Origin: Chalara sp. BL73
Taxonomy: Eukaryota; Ascomycota; Leotiomycetes; Helotiales
NCBI GenBank assembly: GCA_918026815.1
Contig: CAKJVC010000088.1
Coordinates: 992,001-1,056,000, forward strand
Reading direction: 5' to 3'
DNA: 64,000 nucleotides
The translations under genes and the position numbers were made by a program. The notes beneath the pieces are model-generated. The model did not search any database. It worked only from the letters and a program-made list of their open reading frames with translations, and was not told where the DNA came from. This document shows positions 27,796 through 38,500 of the stretch, piece by piece (positions within the stretch are counted from its first letter, which is position 1; every line of letters starts with the position of its first letter).

Positions 27796-29931
27796 ATGGC
27801 CCAAGCTGATCGAGCACATTCGCCAGAGGAGAAGGAGATTTACAACGCTGATGAGAAGGCTGTCTATGTGAATAACACCCCTTCCTATGGTCCAGGAGAG
27901 GATACACAAGGAGAACCCAATGCCATTGAGTTCAAGGAGACCCAAGAACTGAGGTGAGACCGCCATATACTGAAACAGAATCTTTACGTTATCTAATTCT
28001 CTTGGAAGGAGAGGTCTAGCTCAACGGCACATTCAAATGATTGCATTGGCCGGTACTATTGGAACTGGTCTCTTCTTAGGTTCTGGCAAGGCTATTGCTC
28101 GAGGCGGGCCTCTTGGAGCTTTGTATGTTCTCGTACACATAAAGGATAGGATCGTTTGGTTGATCTTTGTAGAATGGGATATACCTTTGTTGGTATACTC
28201 GTATCAGGAGTCGTCATGTCGATCGCAGAACTAAGGTAAGTATCGTATTATATCCATAATCGTAGGATTAGTTTCTAACATGTCATAGTGCATTACTTCC
28301 TCTGAGTGGTGGTATCATTCGGCATGCACATCATTTCGTTGACCCTGCACTGTCATTTGCGAATGGTTGGAACTCGATATACAACTCTATGATGACACTT
28401 CCTGCCGAAATGGTTGCTGCGGCCGTCCTGGTAGAGTTCTGGAACCAAGAGATTAATTCAGGCGTTTGGATCACTGTCTTTGGACTGTTATTGGTTCTTA
28501 GCAATATGTTCTTCGTCCGAATCTATGGAGAGTTGGAATTCAGCTTTGCGATCCTGAAGATCATGCTAATTGTTGGGCTTAACATAATGGTACATATCTC
28601 CAAGAATATTACAGATGCTCTTTGCTGATGAAATCAAGGCATTGGTAGTAACTTGTGGAGGTGGTCCAGATCACCGTACATACGGATTTCAATACTGGCG
28701 CAATCCAGGCCCTTTCGTACAGTATTTAGGGTTCCCTGGGGTATGACTGCCAAGAAGCATCCGTTGCTGCAAGAAACAAGACTAACTTCTACCCTAGGCG
28801 AAGGGACAGTTCATGGGCTTTTGGAGCACATTTTCCAGTGCTGTCTTTGCTTATTCCGGGGTGGAAAATATATCATTAGCTGCAGCAGAGACACAAGCTC
28901 CCAGAAGGAATATGTAAGCATCTTGCTTAAATAATTCCAGAAGTTTATATCAGCTGCACTTCGATAAAGAAGTACTGACCTCATGACAGCCCCATCGCAG
29001 CCAAGAGAGTCTTTGTGCGAGTCAGCCTGTTTTATGGTATGCTCAATTTCCACTGCGAGATGGTTGAACTGCTGACTGATTCGATAGTTCTATCAATCTT
29101 CATGGTTGGGCTTATCGTGCCTTCAAATGACGAGCATCTTCAAGTATCCACTGGAGACGCAGCACAGTCTCCATTCGTCATCGCAGCTAAAAGAGCAGGA
29201 ATCGAAGTAGTTCCTTCAATCATCAATGCCGTGGTACTAACGTCTGCCTGGAGCGCTGGAAACTCTGGCCTTCTTGGAAGCTCCCGAAATCTCTATGGAC
29301 TTGCGCGTGAAGGCAAGGCACCAAAGCTCTTCTTACGGATCAACCGCTTCGGCATACCATATGTGGCCGTAACGTTCATGAGTCTCTTCATTTGCCTTGG
29401 TTTCATGAGTCTGTCCACGAACGCTTCCACTGCTTTCGGATGGCTACAAGATCTCGTTTCCGTCGCAACGCTTGTCAACTGGATGGTCATCTGCATCGTT
29501 TACCTACGTGTCTTCTATGGAATGAAGAAACAAGGTATCTCTCGCAGCGAGCTGCCCTGGAAAGGGCCATTCCAGCCATATCTTGCCTGGAGCGGCCTCA
29601 TCTCTTTCGGAATGTTGGTGGTTTTTGGTGGGTATGTCGTCTTCATACACGGCCAGTAAGTAATTTCTCACCCTCTGACTCTGCGTAGACTCAATGGGGT
29701 CACTAATAACATCCTCCTCACAGCTGGGATAACGAGACATTTGTCTCATCATACATAAATATTCCCCTTGTACTCATATTCTACTTTGGGTACAAGTTCA
29801 CCAAGAAGACGAAAATCATTCCTCTTGCAGAAATTCCCATTCAGCATTTTATTGACATTGCCAATGCAACTCCAGAGCCTCCAGCTAAGCCTGTTGTTGG
29901 CTGGAGAAGACTAAATATTCTCTGGAGCTAG
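27796..29931 (+). CDS. Amino-acid permease (APC superfamily, YAT type)
   Basis: Plasma-membrane proton-coupled amino-acid transporter. Nine exons (27796-27953, 28009-28122, 28173-28235, 28289-28589, 28639-28740, 28798-28913, 28990-29036, 29088-29655, 29724-29931), with eight introns of 49-76 nt, give 558 residues. The cytosolic N-terminal tail of about 55 residues precedes the first helix with the GTIGTGLFLGSGKAIARGGP signature. Further family blocks are IAELSALLPLSGG, the AYSGVENISLAAAE motif, SAWSAGNSGLLGSSRNLYG and LAREGKAPKLF. About 12 hydrophobic segments can be counted. The high intron number for this size is notable. Relatives include Gap1, Dip5 and Agp-type permeases; I cannot tell substrate preference. 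The divergent oxidoreductase suggests that import and oxidation of an amino compound are linked. Confidence 0.9.
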
Positions 29932-30387
29932 ACGGAGGACAGTTTTGTTCCTCGTGGCTAGAACAATAAGGTCAGCCATGATATTTGAAGCGTAAGCAGT
30001 CCGGGCGATGAAAATAGGAAATTAAAGTCTCAAACCCTTCCGAGAAGATCCACCATCTATGGCCATAACCATAGCGCTGCGAACTCCCCCTTATCTAGCT
30101 GCAAAACTAAACTACAATTTTTGAGCAAAGTAGCGCAAATCCAGAATAAGACCTAAGTTCCATTACCTAAACCTAGTAAGATAAATTACAGGAGCTGCAA
30201 CAAAGATCGAGACTTTTTGTTCTTAACGGCTTTCCTCGCCTACTCACAAAAATTCCGCCTATGTCTTTAAAAATTTATCGATTTTGTAGTTCAGCGTGCA
30301 CCAATAATGAGAAAAGGGGGATACATGACCATCAAATCCGATCCTCTGCTCAGGTTATGCCATCGAGCCTACCCACTACTCGGTCGT
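29932..30387. other. Convergent 3' region
   Basis: This AT-rich 456-bp stretch lies between the permease and the VOC gene. No gene is seen. Confidence 0.5.
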
Positions 30388-30863
30388 CTACTGTTTTGTA
30401 ACGGGTGCATGGCATACTACCTCGATATTATTCCCAGCAGGATCCAACACAAAGGCAGCGTAGTAGTTTGGGTGATAGTGCCTTGGACCCGGAGGACCAT
30501 TGCACTTGCCACCTGCTGCTATCCCGGCAGCATGAAATGCATCGACCACAGCTCGGTCTGGCAATGCGGCATGGTCAATCAATTAAGATCTCAGCTTTAT
30601 CGCAGAATCTGTTAATCTGCCACGAGACAGGACTCACCTTTAGCTGTAAAGGCATGATGGGATTTCACGTTAGGTTCTTCGGTCACTGCGATCAACCAGA
30701 AGTCCGCGGACCGGCCAGTATCGCTGAAGCCAGCAACCTCCTGATTTGGCCCTTCGGTGTGCCATTTTTTGTACCCAACCGGCTTCAAAGCAGCCTCGTA
30801 CCAAGCGAGAGCCGCTGCGTGGACTGAAGCAGAGACAAAGGCGCCTGTATGGTCGATACCCAT
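30388..30863 (-). CDS. VOC-superfamily (glyoxalase/bleomycin-resistance fold) protein
   Basis: Small metal-binding fold protein; members are lyases, dioxygenases or antibiotic-binding proteins, and the fungal group is mostly uncharacterised. Two exons (30863-30638, 30557-30388) are separated by an 80-nt intron with GTGAGT donor and GCCAG acceptor, giving 131 residues. The chain opens MGIDHTGAFVSASVHAAALAWYE and ends with HYHPNYYAAFVLDPAGNNIE, the usual strand and metal-ligand region (His and Glu in DPAGNNIEVVCH). The length is that of a single VOC domain pair. No signal peptide is seen, so it should be cytosolic. It is divergent from the HAD-type gene; both could act in detoxification, which is only inference. 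Confidence 0.85.
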
Positions 30864-31754
30864 CTTGATAGATTTGCACCAATAATATACCGTTCAATTC
30901 TTAATTTGATTCGTTGGAATGACAAGAAACGTGCTGTAATTTTTCTTTGTTGGGTGTCGACCCTGGGTGAGCCTGAATAGCCAATGATATCTGATCGAAG
31001 AGCTTGGTCTGTCTCTGTTTCAGGGATCACCCCGAATAATATCAGGAGGCACTTGTTGAATTACTAGTAGCTTCAATTCTCGGTGCTTTAGCCCACATTT
31101 GACTGCAGGCAAGGGAAGGATTGCAGGTGACCTAGAACAAGGGAATGAGCAGTTGTTGCTGAACTAAAATAATTCCTTGGCTAAATGACTAAGCGAGTAT
31201 GTGGATACAAATATCCTGAGGTTCAAGAATGGGGGAAGCCTATCTCGCTAGCCTCCTGATAAGCAAGTCTTGAGGTCTAAGCTTTCAGACGAACCCATCT
31301 TTTCTTCGAAAGGCCGAAATGAGTATAATTTGAGAACAAGGAAGAAGTAGAAGCTCCTCAACATTAGCAAACACTAGCACTTGCCACTGTACCCTTCGAA
31401 AAGTTGAAGGCGATGCCGACGATCAATTGGTAGAAAGAGACCTGATATTCGAAGGCTTTGTTTACTTCTCCTGGGTATAGACTGGACATTGGGTAGGCAC
31501 GTTGAAGAGCCGAGACTCTTTCGAGAATGGTGATACGTATATTCTCTTTTTGGGATGGCGAACAGCCGGCTGATAAAATGGAAACGCCTTGATGTCATAC
31601 GCCTTCCGCATGGCATGCATGGAGATCCCCGTCGAAGAGGGGAAAAGGGCGCGACAGCTTTCTACTTTTGGGATATAAAGAGGCTGCCGCCAACTCCAGC
31701 CACTTCTGACTTGTGAACAAAGTCGTCTTATACCTCAATAGGCACCACCACGTC
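30864..31754. other. Divergent intergenic region, VOC / HAD genes
   Basis: About 0.9 kb lies between divergent starts. Nothing is recognised apart from a TATA-like box before the HAD gene. Confidence 0.5.
31674..31679 (+). promoter_or_regulatory. TATA-like box of the HAD gene
   Basis: TATAAA lies 76 nt upstream of the ATG at 31755. Confidence 0.4.
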
Positions 31755-32673
31755 ATGGGTTCTCCGTCAAAGCACGTCGTCTTCGATGTTGTCGGGACAT
31801 GTGTCTCGTATGATGTATTTTTCGAAAGCGTTAGAAAGACCGTAGGCTCACAGCTCCTCGGCCAAGGCATCAAGCCCGATCTCTTCGCTTTCACATGGCT
31901 CGAATCTTGCGAGCGAGAATTCGCCTACCTCTCCATCTCGGAGCGATATGTGACTTATGTCGAGGTACTGCGTTCACTCTTCTACAGAATCTTGGGGATG
32001 GCAGGCATCGAGAAACCGCGCGAGTTTGTGTCCGAAGAGCAACGGGATGCTATCGTAGCCACCTACTCAAAGCTCGGCGCCAGGGAGGGCGTCAAGGAAA
32101 CCTTCCAGCTGCTTCGTGATGCGGGCTTCACTGTCTGGTGCCTCAGTACCGCCAGTCCCGAGCGAGTGCAGGGGTATTTTGCTGCCATCGGTCTTGATAT
32201 GCCCGCCGAGAATATCACGTCTTGTGATACGAAGGGGATAGCAAAACCTGCTCTTGCTGTGTATGAATCAGTCTTCAAGACGTTCGGCAAGGATGACGTG
32301 AAGTGGTTTGCGGCCGCACACAGTAAGTCAGTCCTTCTAATCAAAGCCAATGGCGCTTTGCTGTCTCGAGATTGTGGCAATATCTGTTTGGTGAAATTCG
32401 CACTGATGATGCATTTATAAAAAGTGTGGGACGTGTCCGCTGCACATAAAGTCGGGTAAGTCAAGCCCATCTCCTATCTTTTGATTGCTTTGGCAATCAC
32501 GTCATGTTGTTCAAGTAAGCAAACAAAGTATTTATAACGCTACCTGCAGGTTTCGTGGTGCTTATTGCACTGTGTATGAGAAGGAGTCGTGTGCTGAGAT
32601 ATTCGGTGGAGAAATGGAAATCACCACGGATACCTTGCCAGAGCTGGCAAGAAAAATAATCGCAGCATCATGA
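31755..32673 (+). CDS. HAD-superfamily hydrolase, haloacid-dehalogenase type
   Basis: Three exons (31755-32322, 32425-32455, 32550-32673), with introns of 102 and 94 nt and a 31-nt middle exon, give 240 residues. Motif I reads VVFDVVGTC: nucleophile Asp11 is present, but the +2 position is Val where phosphatases have a second Asp. The same pattern (D-x-Y-G-T) is found in L-2-haloacid dehalogenases, so a dehalogenase-like reaction is more likely than phosphatase activity. Motif II is the Ser/Thr in CLSTAS, motif III the Lys in GIAKPAL, and the last motif is the spliced WFAAAHMWDVSAAHKVGF block. The helical cap lies between motifs I and II. The substrate is unknown; several related fungal proteins are annotated as 2-haloacid dehalogenases. 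The ATG at 31755 has a good context and fits the family start. Confidence 0.85.
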
Positions 32674-33845
32674 GCTACGCATTTGCGCTACTCGAAACCA
32701 TGCGACACTTAGCTTGAGTGTGATTACCGGTTCTACAGATACATTAGTTGTGTGAAGTACACCAGTTCAGGAAGCAATGCGCTTTCTTTCATCTACTCGG
32801 ATAATTAGAATGATGGATTACCAGACATAATGGATTGGATCTTTGAGCGTGGAGTAAGATATCACCAGCTAGTCATCTTCTAATAGTAACCGACTATGCT
32901 ATAACGGCCCATAGTCGAAAGGGTACGATCGTGACCTCCCTGCTTTCATCGTCATACGAAGCAAAAGTCCAGCCGGCATAAGCATTCATCATTTACGGGA
33001 CAGCTCCCATCCAGAAACGTCTAGAAGCATGCTCGCTCCTAATATTTCAGTTCCAAGTCAATTGTCGTCTCACGACGTGCTGACCTCAGCCTCCGCAACA
33101 AAATGCTGCTTTCGCATTAACCCGGGGGTTCAAAGCATCCAACGAAATCAGCTTGACACGCCTCGTCTCAATAAGAGTCGAAGAATCTGTTGCACATCGT
33201 AAACACGCCTCTAAAAATACGTTGATCCCGCAGTTTGAAAGCCTCCATCCACCTCTCTCTCTAAAGGCTTCCACTGCGCAACGCAACCTCCTACCCACAG
33301 CTATCCGCGTCCTCATCCTCACCAGCCACACATATAACTCCTACGAACCCCCCCCCCCCAAAAAACCAGCCAATCCAGCCAACAACATCACAAACACACC
33401 ATACACCTCAACAACCTCCAGTCTCCGACGCACATCGCAACATGACATCTAAAAACAACCCTTTCGATCCTCACCTCTAAGCCACCCAACGCACCCCTCC
33501 AAATCGAGGAGGGAAAGAATGAAGAGGAAGAATCAAAATTCGACAAAGCCTATGCCCACCCACCCAACCCAACCAACACCACCGACCGGAAACGCCACAT
33601 CACCGATGAGAAAGAACGTCACACGTCGCACATCCTACGATATAAATACCCCTTTTTTCCCCAATCCCCAATGCGGATCTTCCCTTTCGGGCCGCACCAA
33701 TATACACGCGCGCACACAGCCACCAGCTTTCCAAAAAAAAATTAAAAAATTAAAAAAAAATTCCATTACGGAAAAGCAATAAATACAGCACAGCACAAGA
33801 ACGCACGTAATAATGAAAAAAAATCCGGGGTAATAAAGGGGAGGA

Positions 33846-33865
33846 GGGAGGGAGGGAGGGGAGGG
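33846..33865 (+). repeat. (GGGA)n purine tract, potential G-quadruplex
   Basis: Five G-tracts of three to four G separated by single A fulfil the classical four-tract quadruplex pattern with one-base loops. A second G-rich stretch (about 33914-33940) with GGGG/GGG tracts follows. Confidence 0.7.
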
Positions 33866-34090
33866 AAACGAAAACCCACCAATCCACTAGGGCTCCCACG
33901 TGGGAGGCTCGCCGGGGAGGGTGGTGGGTGGGTGGTGGTAGCATGCTTGCTTGCACATGCATGCATGGCAATATGTAAACATTGTATGCCCCAAAAAAAA
34001 TTAATTAAATTAAAATTAAATTAAAAAAAAAGGCAATTTTGAGCCTCCAGCTTCAGCCCTCGGTCTCCCGTTTACAAAAAAGGAAATACA

Positions 34091-34092
<2 letters not shown>

Positions 34093-34125
<33 letters not shown>
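34093..34125 (+). repeat. (GA)16 microsatellite
   Basis: An uninterrupted GA dinucleotide run of 33 bases. Confidence 0.95.
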
Positions 34126-34126
<1 letters not shown>

Positions 34127-34280
34127 CATGTATATGTTCTATTGCTTGTGAACCCTACAGTGCAATACAACCTCGGGCATTTAAGGAATCGGGATTTCCG
34201 GATCGAGGAAGTAGAAAGACTTCGCTGGGGAGAGCTATACTTATGGAGCAGGTGTATTATGTCCAGACCTCGGCACGTGC

Positions 34281-34317
34281 TTTTTTTTTTTTTTTTTGAG
34301 AGAGAGAGAGAGAGAGA
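34281..34317 (+). repeat. T17 run joined to (GA)10
   Basis: Seventeen T are directly followed by ten GA units, 155 bp right of the first GA array. Such joined runs are prone to slippage. Confidence 0.95.
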
Positions 34318-35218
34318 AAAGGGAAGAATGAAGCGAGGTTGCTATTTTGACGCTCGAACTGATGATTCTCTCTCTCTCATGCATGAGTAAATGGATTGTA
34401 TGCTGTTGATTTTCGGGGTTGGGTGGGGAGACGATGCAAGCATGGTAGCATACGGGACAACCTATGCTCTCTCTCTTTTTTGTAACGGTCCAACGGTTCT
34501 TCCTCTTACGTTACGAGGGGTACCATTCGCTAAGGGCGACACCCCCGACGCACCGCAGAAAGGTAGGTACTTCAGCCTGAAAGTGGTCCGATTCTATCTT
34601 TACGCAACGCTGACAGCTGTGCCACAGGCAGTTGAGAAGGTACGCGGAAGGCCAGGGCAGCCTGAACTTTGCTGGGAAGAAATGAAATGGAAAGATGAGG
34701 AACCCTGAGTGGCGTCGAAGAGCATGAAATTTAAGAGAATTGAAAATTCGCGGGGGGGGAACACCAGTTAACAAGGGTCGATGCAGATCAAATTCAGCAA
34801 ATAGATAGATGGTGGGTACGCATGACATTCCACAATGCTAGTAATGATAGGTAGCGCGCTCGCCCAAATGCAAATCCCAAATAACAAAAATGTAAATATA
34901 CACGGGAATGGAACTCCTAAAATGATAATGCCTCTCGCTCATCAAACAGCAGGGAAGGAAAGACGATTCCGAACTTTTTTGAACTCCAAAGACCCGATGC
35001 GCGCGTGAGCACGTCTTCCCTGACCTGGGCTCGCGCCATTCCCATTACTCTCTTATCCTTGCGGCGCACTCTTCATCCATGCCGAATATTAACTCTTATT
35101 GCTCTCAGTAGTGATATCGTAGACCGTGACCGCGGCACAGCCTGCACGTCTCTCGCTTTGCACCTCTCTCTCCCTCTCTTGATATCTTTACAGTTCCCGC
35201 TCCCGGTATGCCTACGAC

Positions 35219-35452
35219 CTATCTCCGGCAAGCCGTGCTCCAGCTCTCGGATGGAAAGTTGACTGGGCTGGGTGGTGGCGGTGGTGGAGCTTGATAGTCG
35301 GTTGCATCTCCGATATGTCGATACTCATATGGGCCTTTTGCCTTGCGATCTAGCTCGAACATATCGAGCTGGGCAAACGAGGCGCTCGGAAGTAGTGGAG
35401 ATCGACGACGAGGTAAAGGGCTCGCAATGGGAGTTTGAACTTGGGAAGGCAT
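35219..35452 (-). CDS. Small hypothetical protein (77 aa), Pro-rich
   Basis: A 77-residue frame with a strong start context (CAAAATGCC) and coding-like composition: a basic Pro/Arg N-terminus, a central SFAQLDMFELDRKAKGPYEY block and a PPPPPP stretch. It is the only frame in about 7 kb of repeat-rich DNA that looks like protein. I found no convincing intron, although a longer product cannot be excluded. It has no signal peptide or membrane segment. I do not recognise a function; its status as a gene rests on the start context and composition only. Confidence 0.45.
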   Translation of the reverse strand: MPSQVQTPIASPLPRRRSPLLPSASFAQLDMFELDRKAKGPYEYRHIGDATDYQAPPPPPPSPVNFPSESWSTACRR

Positions 35453-38400
35453 TTTGCTGATTTTTGTGAATTTGGGTGAAAAAGGTTTGTAGAGGATCTT
35501 GTCGAGGTCGGAATATTGGGGGGGGACGTGGTTCTTATTCCGGGGGGGAGCTGGCTGACAGTCCTGAAATCTTGCGAGGTCGCACTTTGTTATAGTTATG
35601 CTTAGCTGAGATTGGGGTCAGTACATTATGACCCTGATATGACCGATAGGTGCTTACCACAAGCAAAGATGACTACCGCGGCGTAACAGAAAGATCAGAT
35701 GAGGCTGTATGGTGGTACAACGATGACTTTGAGCACAACAAGATAATTGCAGATGGCTCGTATTTAGAGCAAGAATTAAAGTGAGAGGTATTATTCAGAA
35801 AGGGTTCAAATGACAAACTTGGGAAGAGAAAACAAGAACCCAGAAAGGCGTACCTAAGCTGGGGAAGGCATGTATTTAACATATTTTCTCAGAAAGAAAG
35901 AGACTACAAGAGGAAGTAGGACACACCCCATCCCTTTCCGGGCTTGGGCGGGTTTTTGGGGGGGGGGGGGGGGGGGGAACCAGACGACGAGACAACAATT
36001 CCCCTCCCCCCTTCTTTCCTTTCCCCCCCCTGGTCAAGAATGTTCCATGAAATCCATGGAATGGCACGCCTAGAGCCGGTTTACTATACAATGCTAACAA
36101 TAACGCTCTCTCCGGGACGGTGCTGTCCTGGTCAAACGGGGCCCCCTGTCAAGTACAGTAAGTAAGTAAAGCAAAATCACCCAAAAAGGACAAACAGGCT
36201 CGCCAGGAATAATCTCCGACCTCAGACCTCTCCCCCCAAAAGTTCCAACGCATCAAATCTTGACATGACATGGTTTGGGGGTGTCCCGATTGCCCCGGGA
36301 GCCGGGGCAGAGGTCCCGAGAAAAGGATGCAGTGGAGAGGGAAAAGCGGGCTGCTGCTGAGAATGCCTCCCCTACCAGATAGATCAGATTCTTTTGGAAA
36401 TTAGTACGATAGAATCCCTGTTTGGAACAATTATATTTAAATTTCTCATGCGCGTGGGGAATGCAGGGTATGGTTTCTGCTTTTTATTTTTTTAATTTTT
36501 TTTTATTGCTGCTACTGTTACTTACTGCTGCTATTACTGCTGCTGCTGCTGTTGTTTGCTAAGGACCGAAATGTTAACCCGATATGCAATCATTCGACGG
36601 ACACACGCATCCCCCCTCCTCCCCCCTCCCAGATGCCACGATGTCCACACCGAATAGTGATAGCAAATCATAATATAACGCAGGCGTCAAGCGGTGAGGA
36701 AGGGAAGCAAAGCAACAAAGTTCCCTTGAGGCAGGCAACCGGAGGATTGGACAGAATTACGGCTGCTCGCCTCTCACCTCTCTCGCACACCACCTATGGC
36801 ATGATAAGGGAGTCATCCTTCGTAATAGCTGAGTGAGGAAGGTGTTGGGCATGCCTTGGATGTTCGTGGGGATCTGGTTGCGTTTGCCCCCCCCTCCCTC
36901 GTCTTTTATGTCCAAAATAAGTCCTGGGCTGGGCTGTACCGTACTGTAATCCCATCCCCCTCCCATGCCTGGCCTCGGGAGTTTATCCAAGGAAGGGGGA
37001 TAGGCGTGGGGAGATGAGATGACAGTCCCTGGAACAAGAATGAGGCTTACTTACACTTACGGGACATCCACTGGATTGGGGCGTGGGGTGGGTTTGGGGC
37101 TGCGGAGAGCACTGTACTATATCAAGGTAAGGCAGGGAAGGGGGCCGGGGGGAGGGGGAAGGGTTAGTTGGATTCCTCATTTATTTATTAAATCTCATCT
37201 CAAACGTCGTCCCTTTAGAACCAAGATTCAGATGAATATATGATTATGATATTTATGGATTTCAATAACCATAATAATCAATGCACCCGTGTTTGCATAC
37301 CTCCCTTCCTTCCGCCCTCCCCTTTTCCATTTCAAAACCAGGCAGACACCCATTCCCTCAGTGTTTCACATCGCAAACAAAACTGGAGAAGCCCGGAACG
37401 GGCCCTCCCATCTTCACCTCATCCCATATCCCCCGACTAACCCCAGCCGGCCTTCCTCTGCTGACAGGATAAGCCCGCGAGCGAGCCGGCAAATCCCAAA
37501 GATTCATTCCGCAGCGAAGGACTAAGCAGAGCAAAAGCAAAGCAAGCCTCGCCTCATCTCAGACCACCCCGTTCTTACGAGAGCAACGTCATGCTTTACG
37601 AAAGCGCCGATGTGAGGCAAAGCACTGGCTCGAGTATCAGATATATGTCTCTAGATCAAGTATTATAAGTATCAGATTAATCTGCTGGGGACCTCATAGA
37701 TCGGACAGACGACACATCAATTCCATGTCCCCCCCCCCAGTCCCCGGCTCGGTATCCATCCCCCCGGCCAGGACAGATGGTTGATCTTCTGCCACGTTGT
37801 AGCTGCTCGTACCAAGTCTGATCGTTCCCAGCCTGTCGGTCTTGGGCCAAGACACCCCTTTCCCATTGCTCTGCTTGACAGGATCAAATATTGGAACAGC
37901 GCACAACAGAATGCAAAGAAGCAATAATCGATTTCAGCCGCCGATTTGCATAGATATGTCACACATTACAGCCAGCTAGTCGGCTTCAGCTCTGGTCTCC
38001 ATCATACTGACCATCTTTATGGCCAATGGACAGCAGCTATTCAATTTTCCGACGCTGATGAGTCAACTGTGAAAAGCTGGAGATTGTGATGGGACAATGC
38101 GTCAATCCAAGCTTGCTACAACCACCAAATCTCACACCGAGTTACTCACTTCGGGAAATCCAGTTGTGACTTCACCTACGCCTGCGGAATTTTTGCTCGA
38201 AATACCTTCTCTTGGGTTTGTGTATCGTTGCATTTAGGCACCGAATGAAGACGCCAGAATAAATTGCACCCAAGAAAGCTTTGCAGCCGTACGCAACACA
38301 CCCCTTTGATCGCATGGTAAGAATGGTAGAAGCTTTGGTTTATTTCCTCGTAATTCATAGATTTCTGCCTCTACCATTATTGTATGTCGTGCCTTCTTCC

Positions 38401-38500
38401 TACACTCTGCTCCATCGTGTGTCACACTAACATAGGTCTTCCTCAACTCTATGTTTACCGCCTGAATTCCATATGACTACTTCCGCTCGAAAGTTGAGAG
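35453..38500. other. Gene-poor block with G/C homopolymers
   Basis: About 3 kb without a recognised gene. It holds a G7 run near 35519, the G20 run at 35958-35977, T-rich and CTG-type runs at 36480-36555, and a C10 run at 37729-37738. If the 77-residue ORF is real, this may be its promoter and leader. Confidence 0.55.
35958..35977 (+). repeat. G20 homopolymer
   Basis: Twenty consecutive G on the plus strand, followed 25 bp later by C-rich runs (around 36003-36034). The length may also be uncertain because of sequencing error. Confidence 0.85.

Larger units (their letters stand above)
32674..35218. other. Gene-poor block rich in homopolymers and simple repeats
   Basis: About 2.5 kb with no convincing gene. 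It contains a C12 run (33348-33359), poly-A/T tracts around 33730-33770 and 33995-34032, a G-quadruplex-type purine tract, GA repeats and a T17 run. Such density is not seen elsewhere in the window except just to the right. Confidence 0.6.

Noticed and set aside
34093..34317. CRISPR-like spacing of the two GA arrays
   Set aside because: They are simple microsatellites with no unique spacers, and the genome is eukaryotic.
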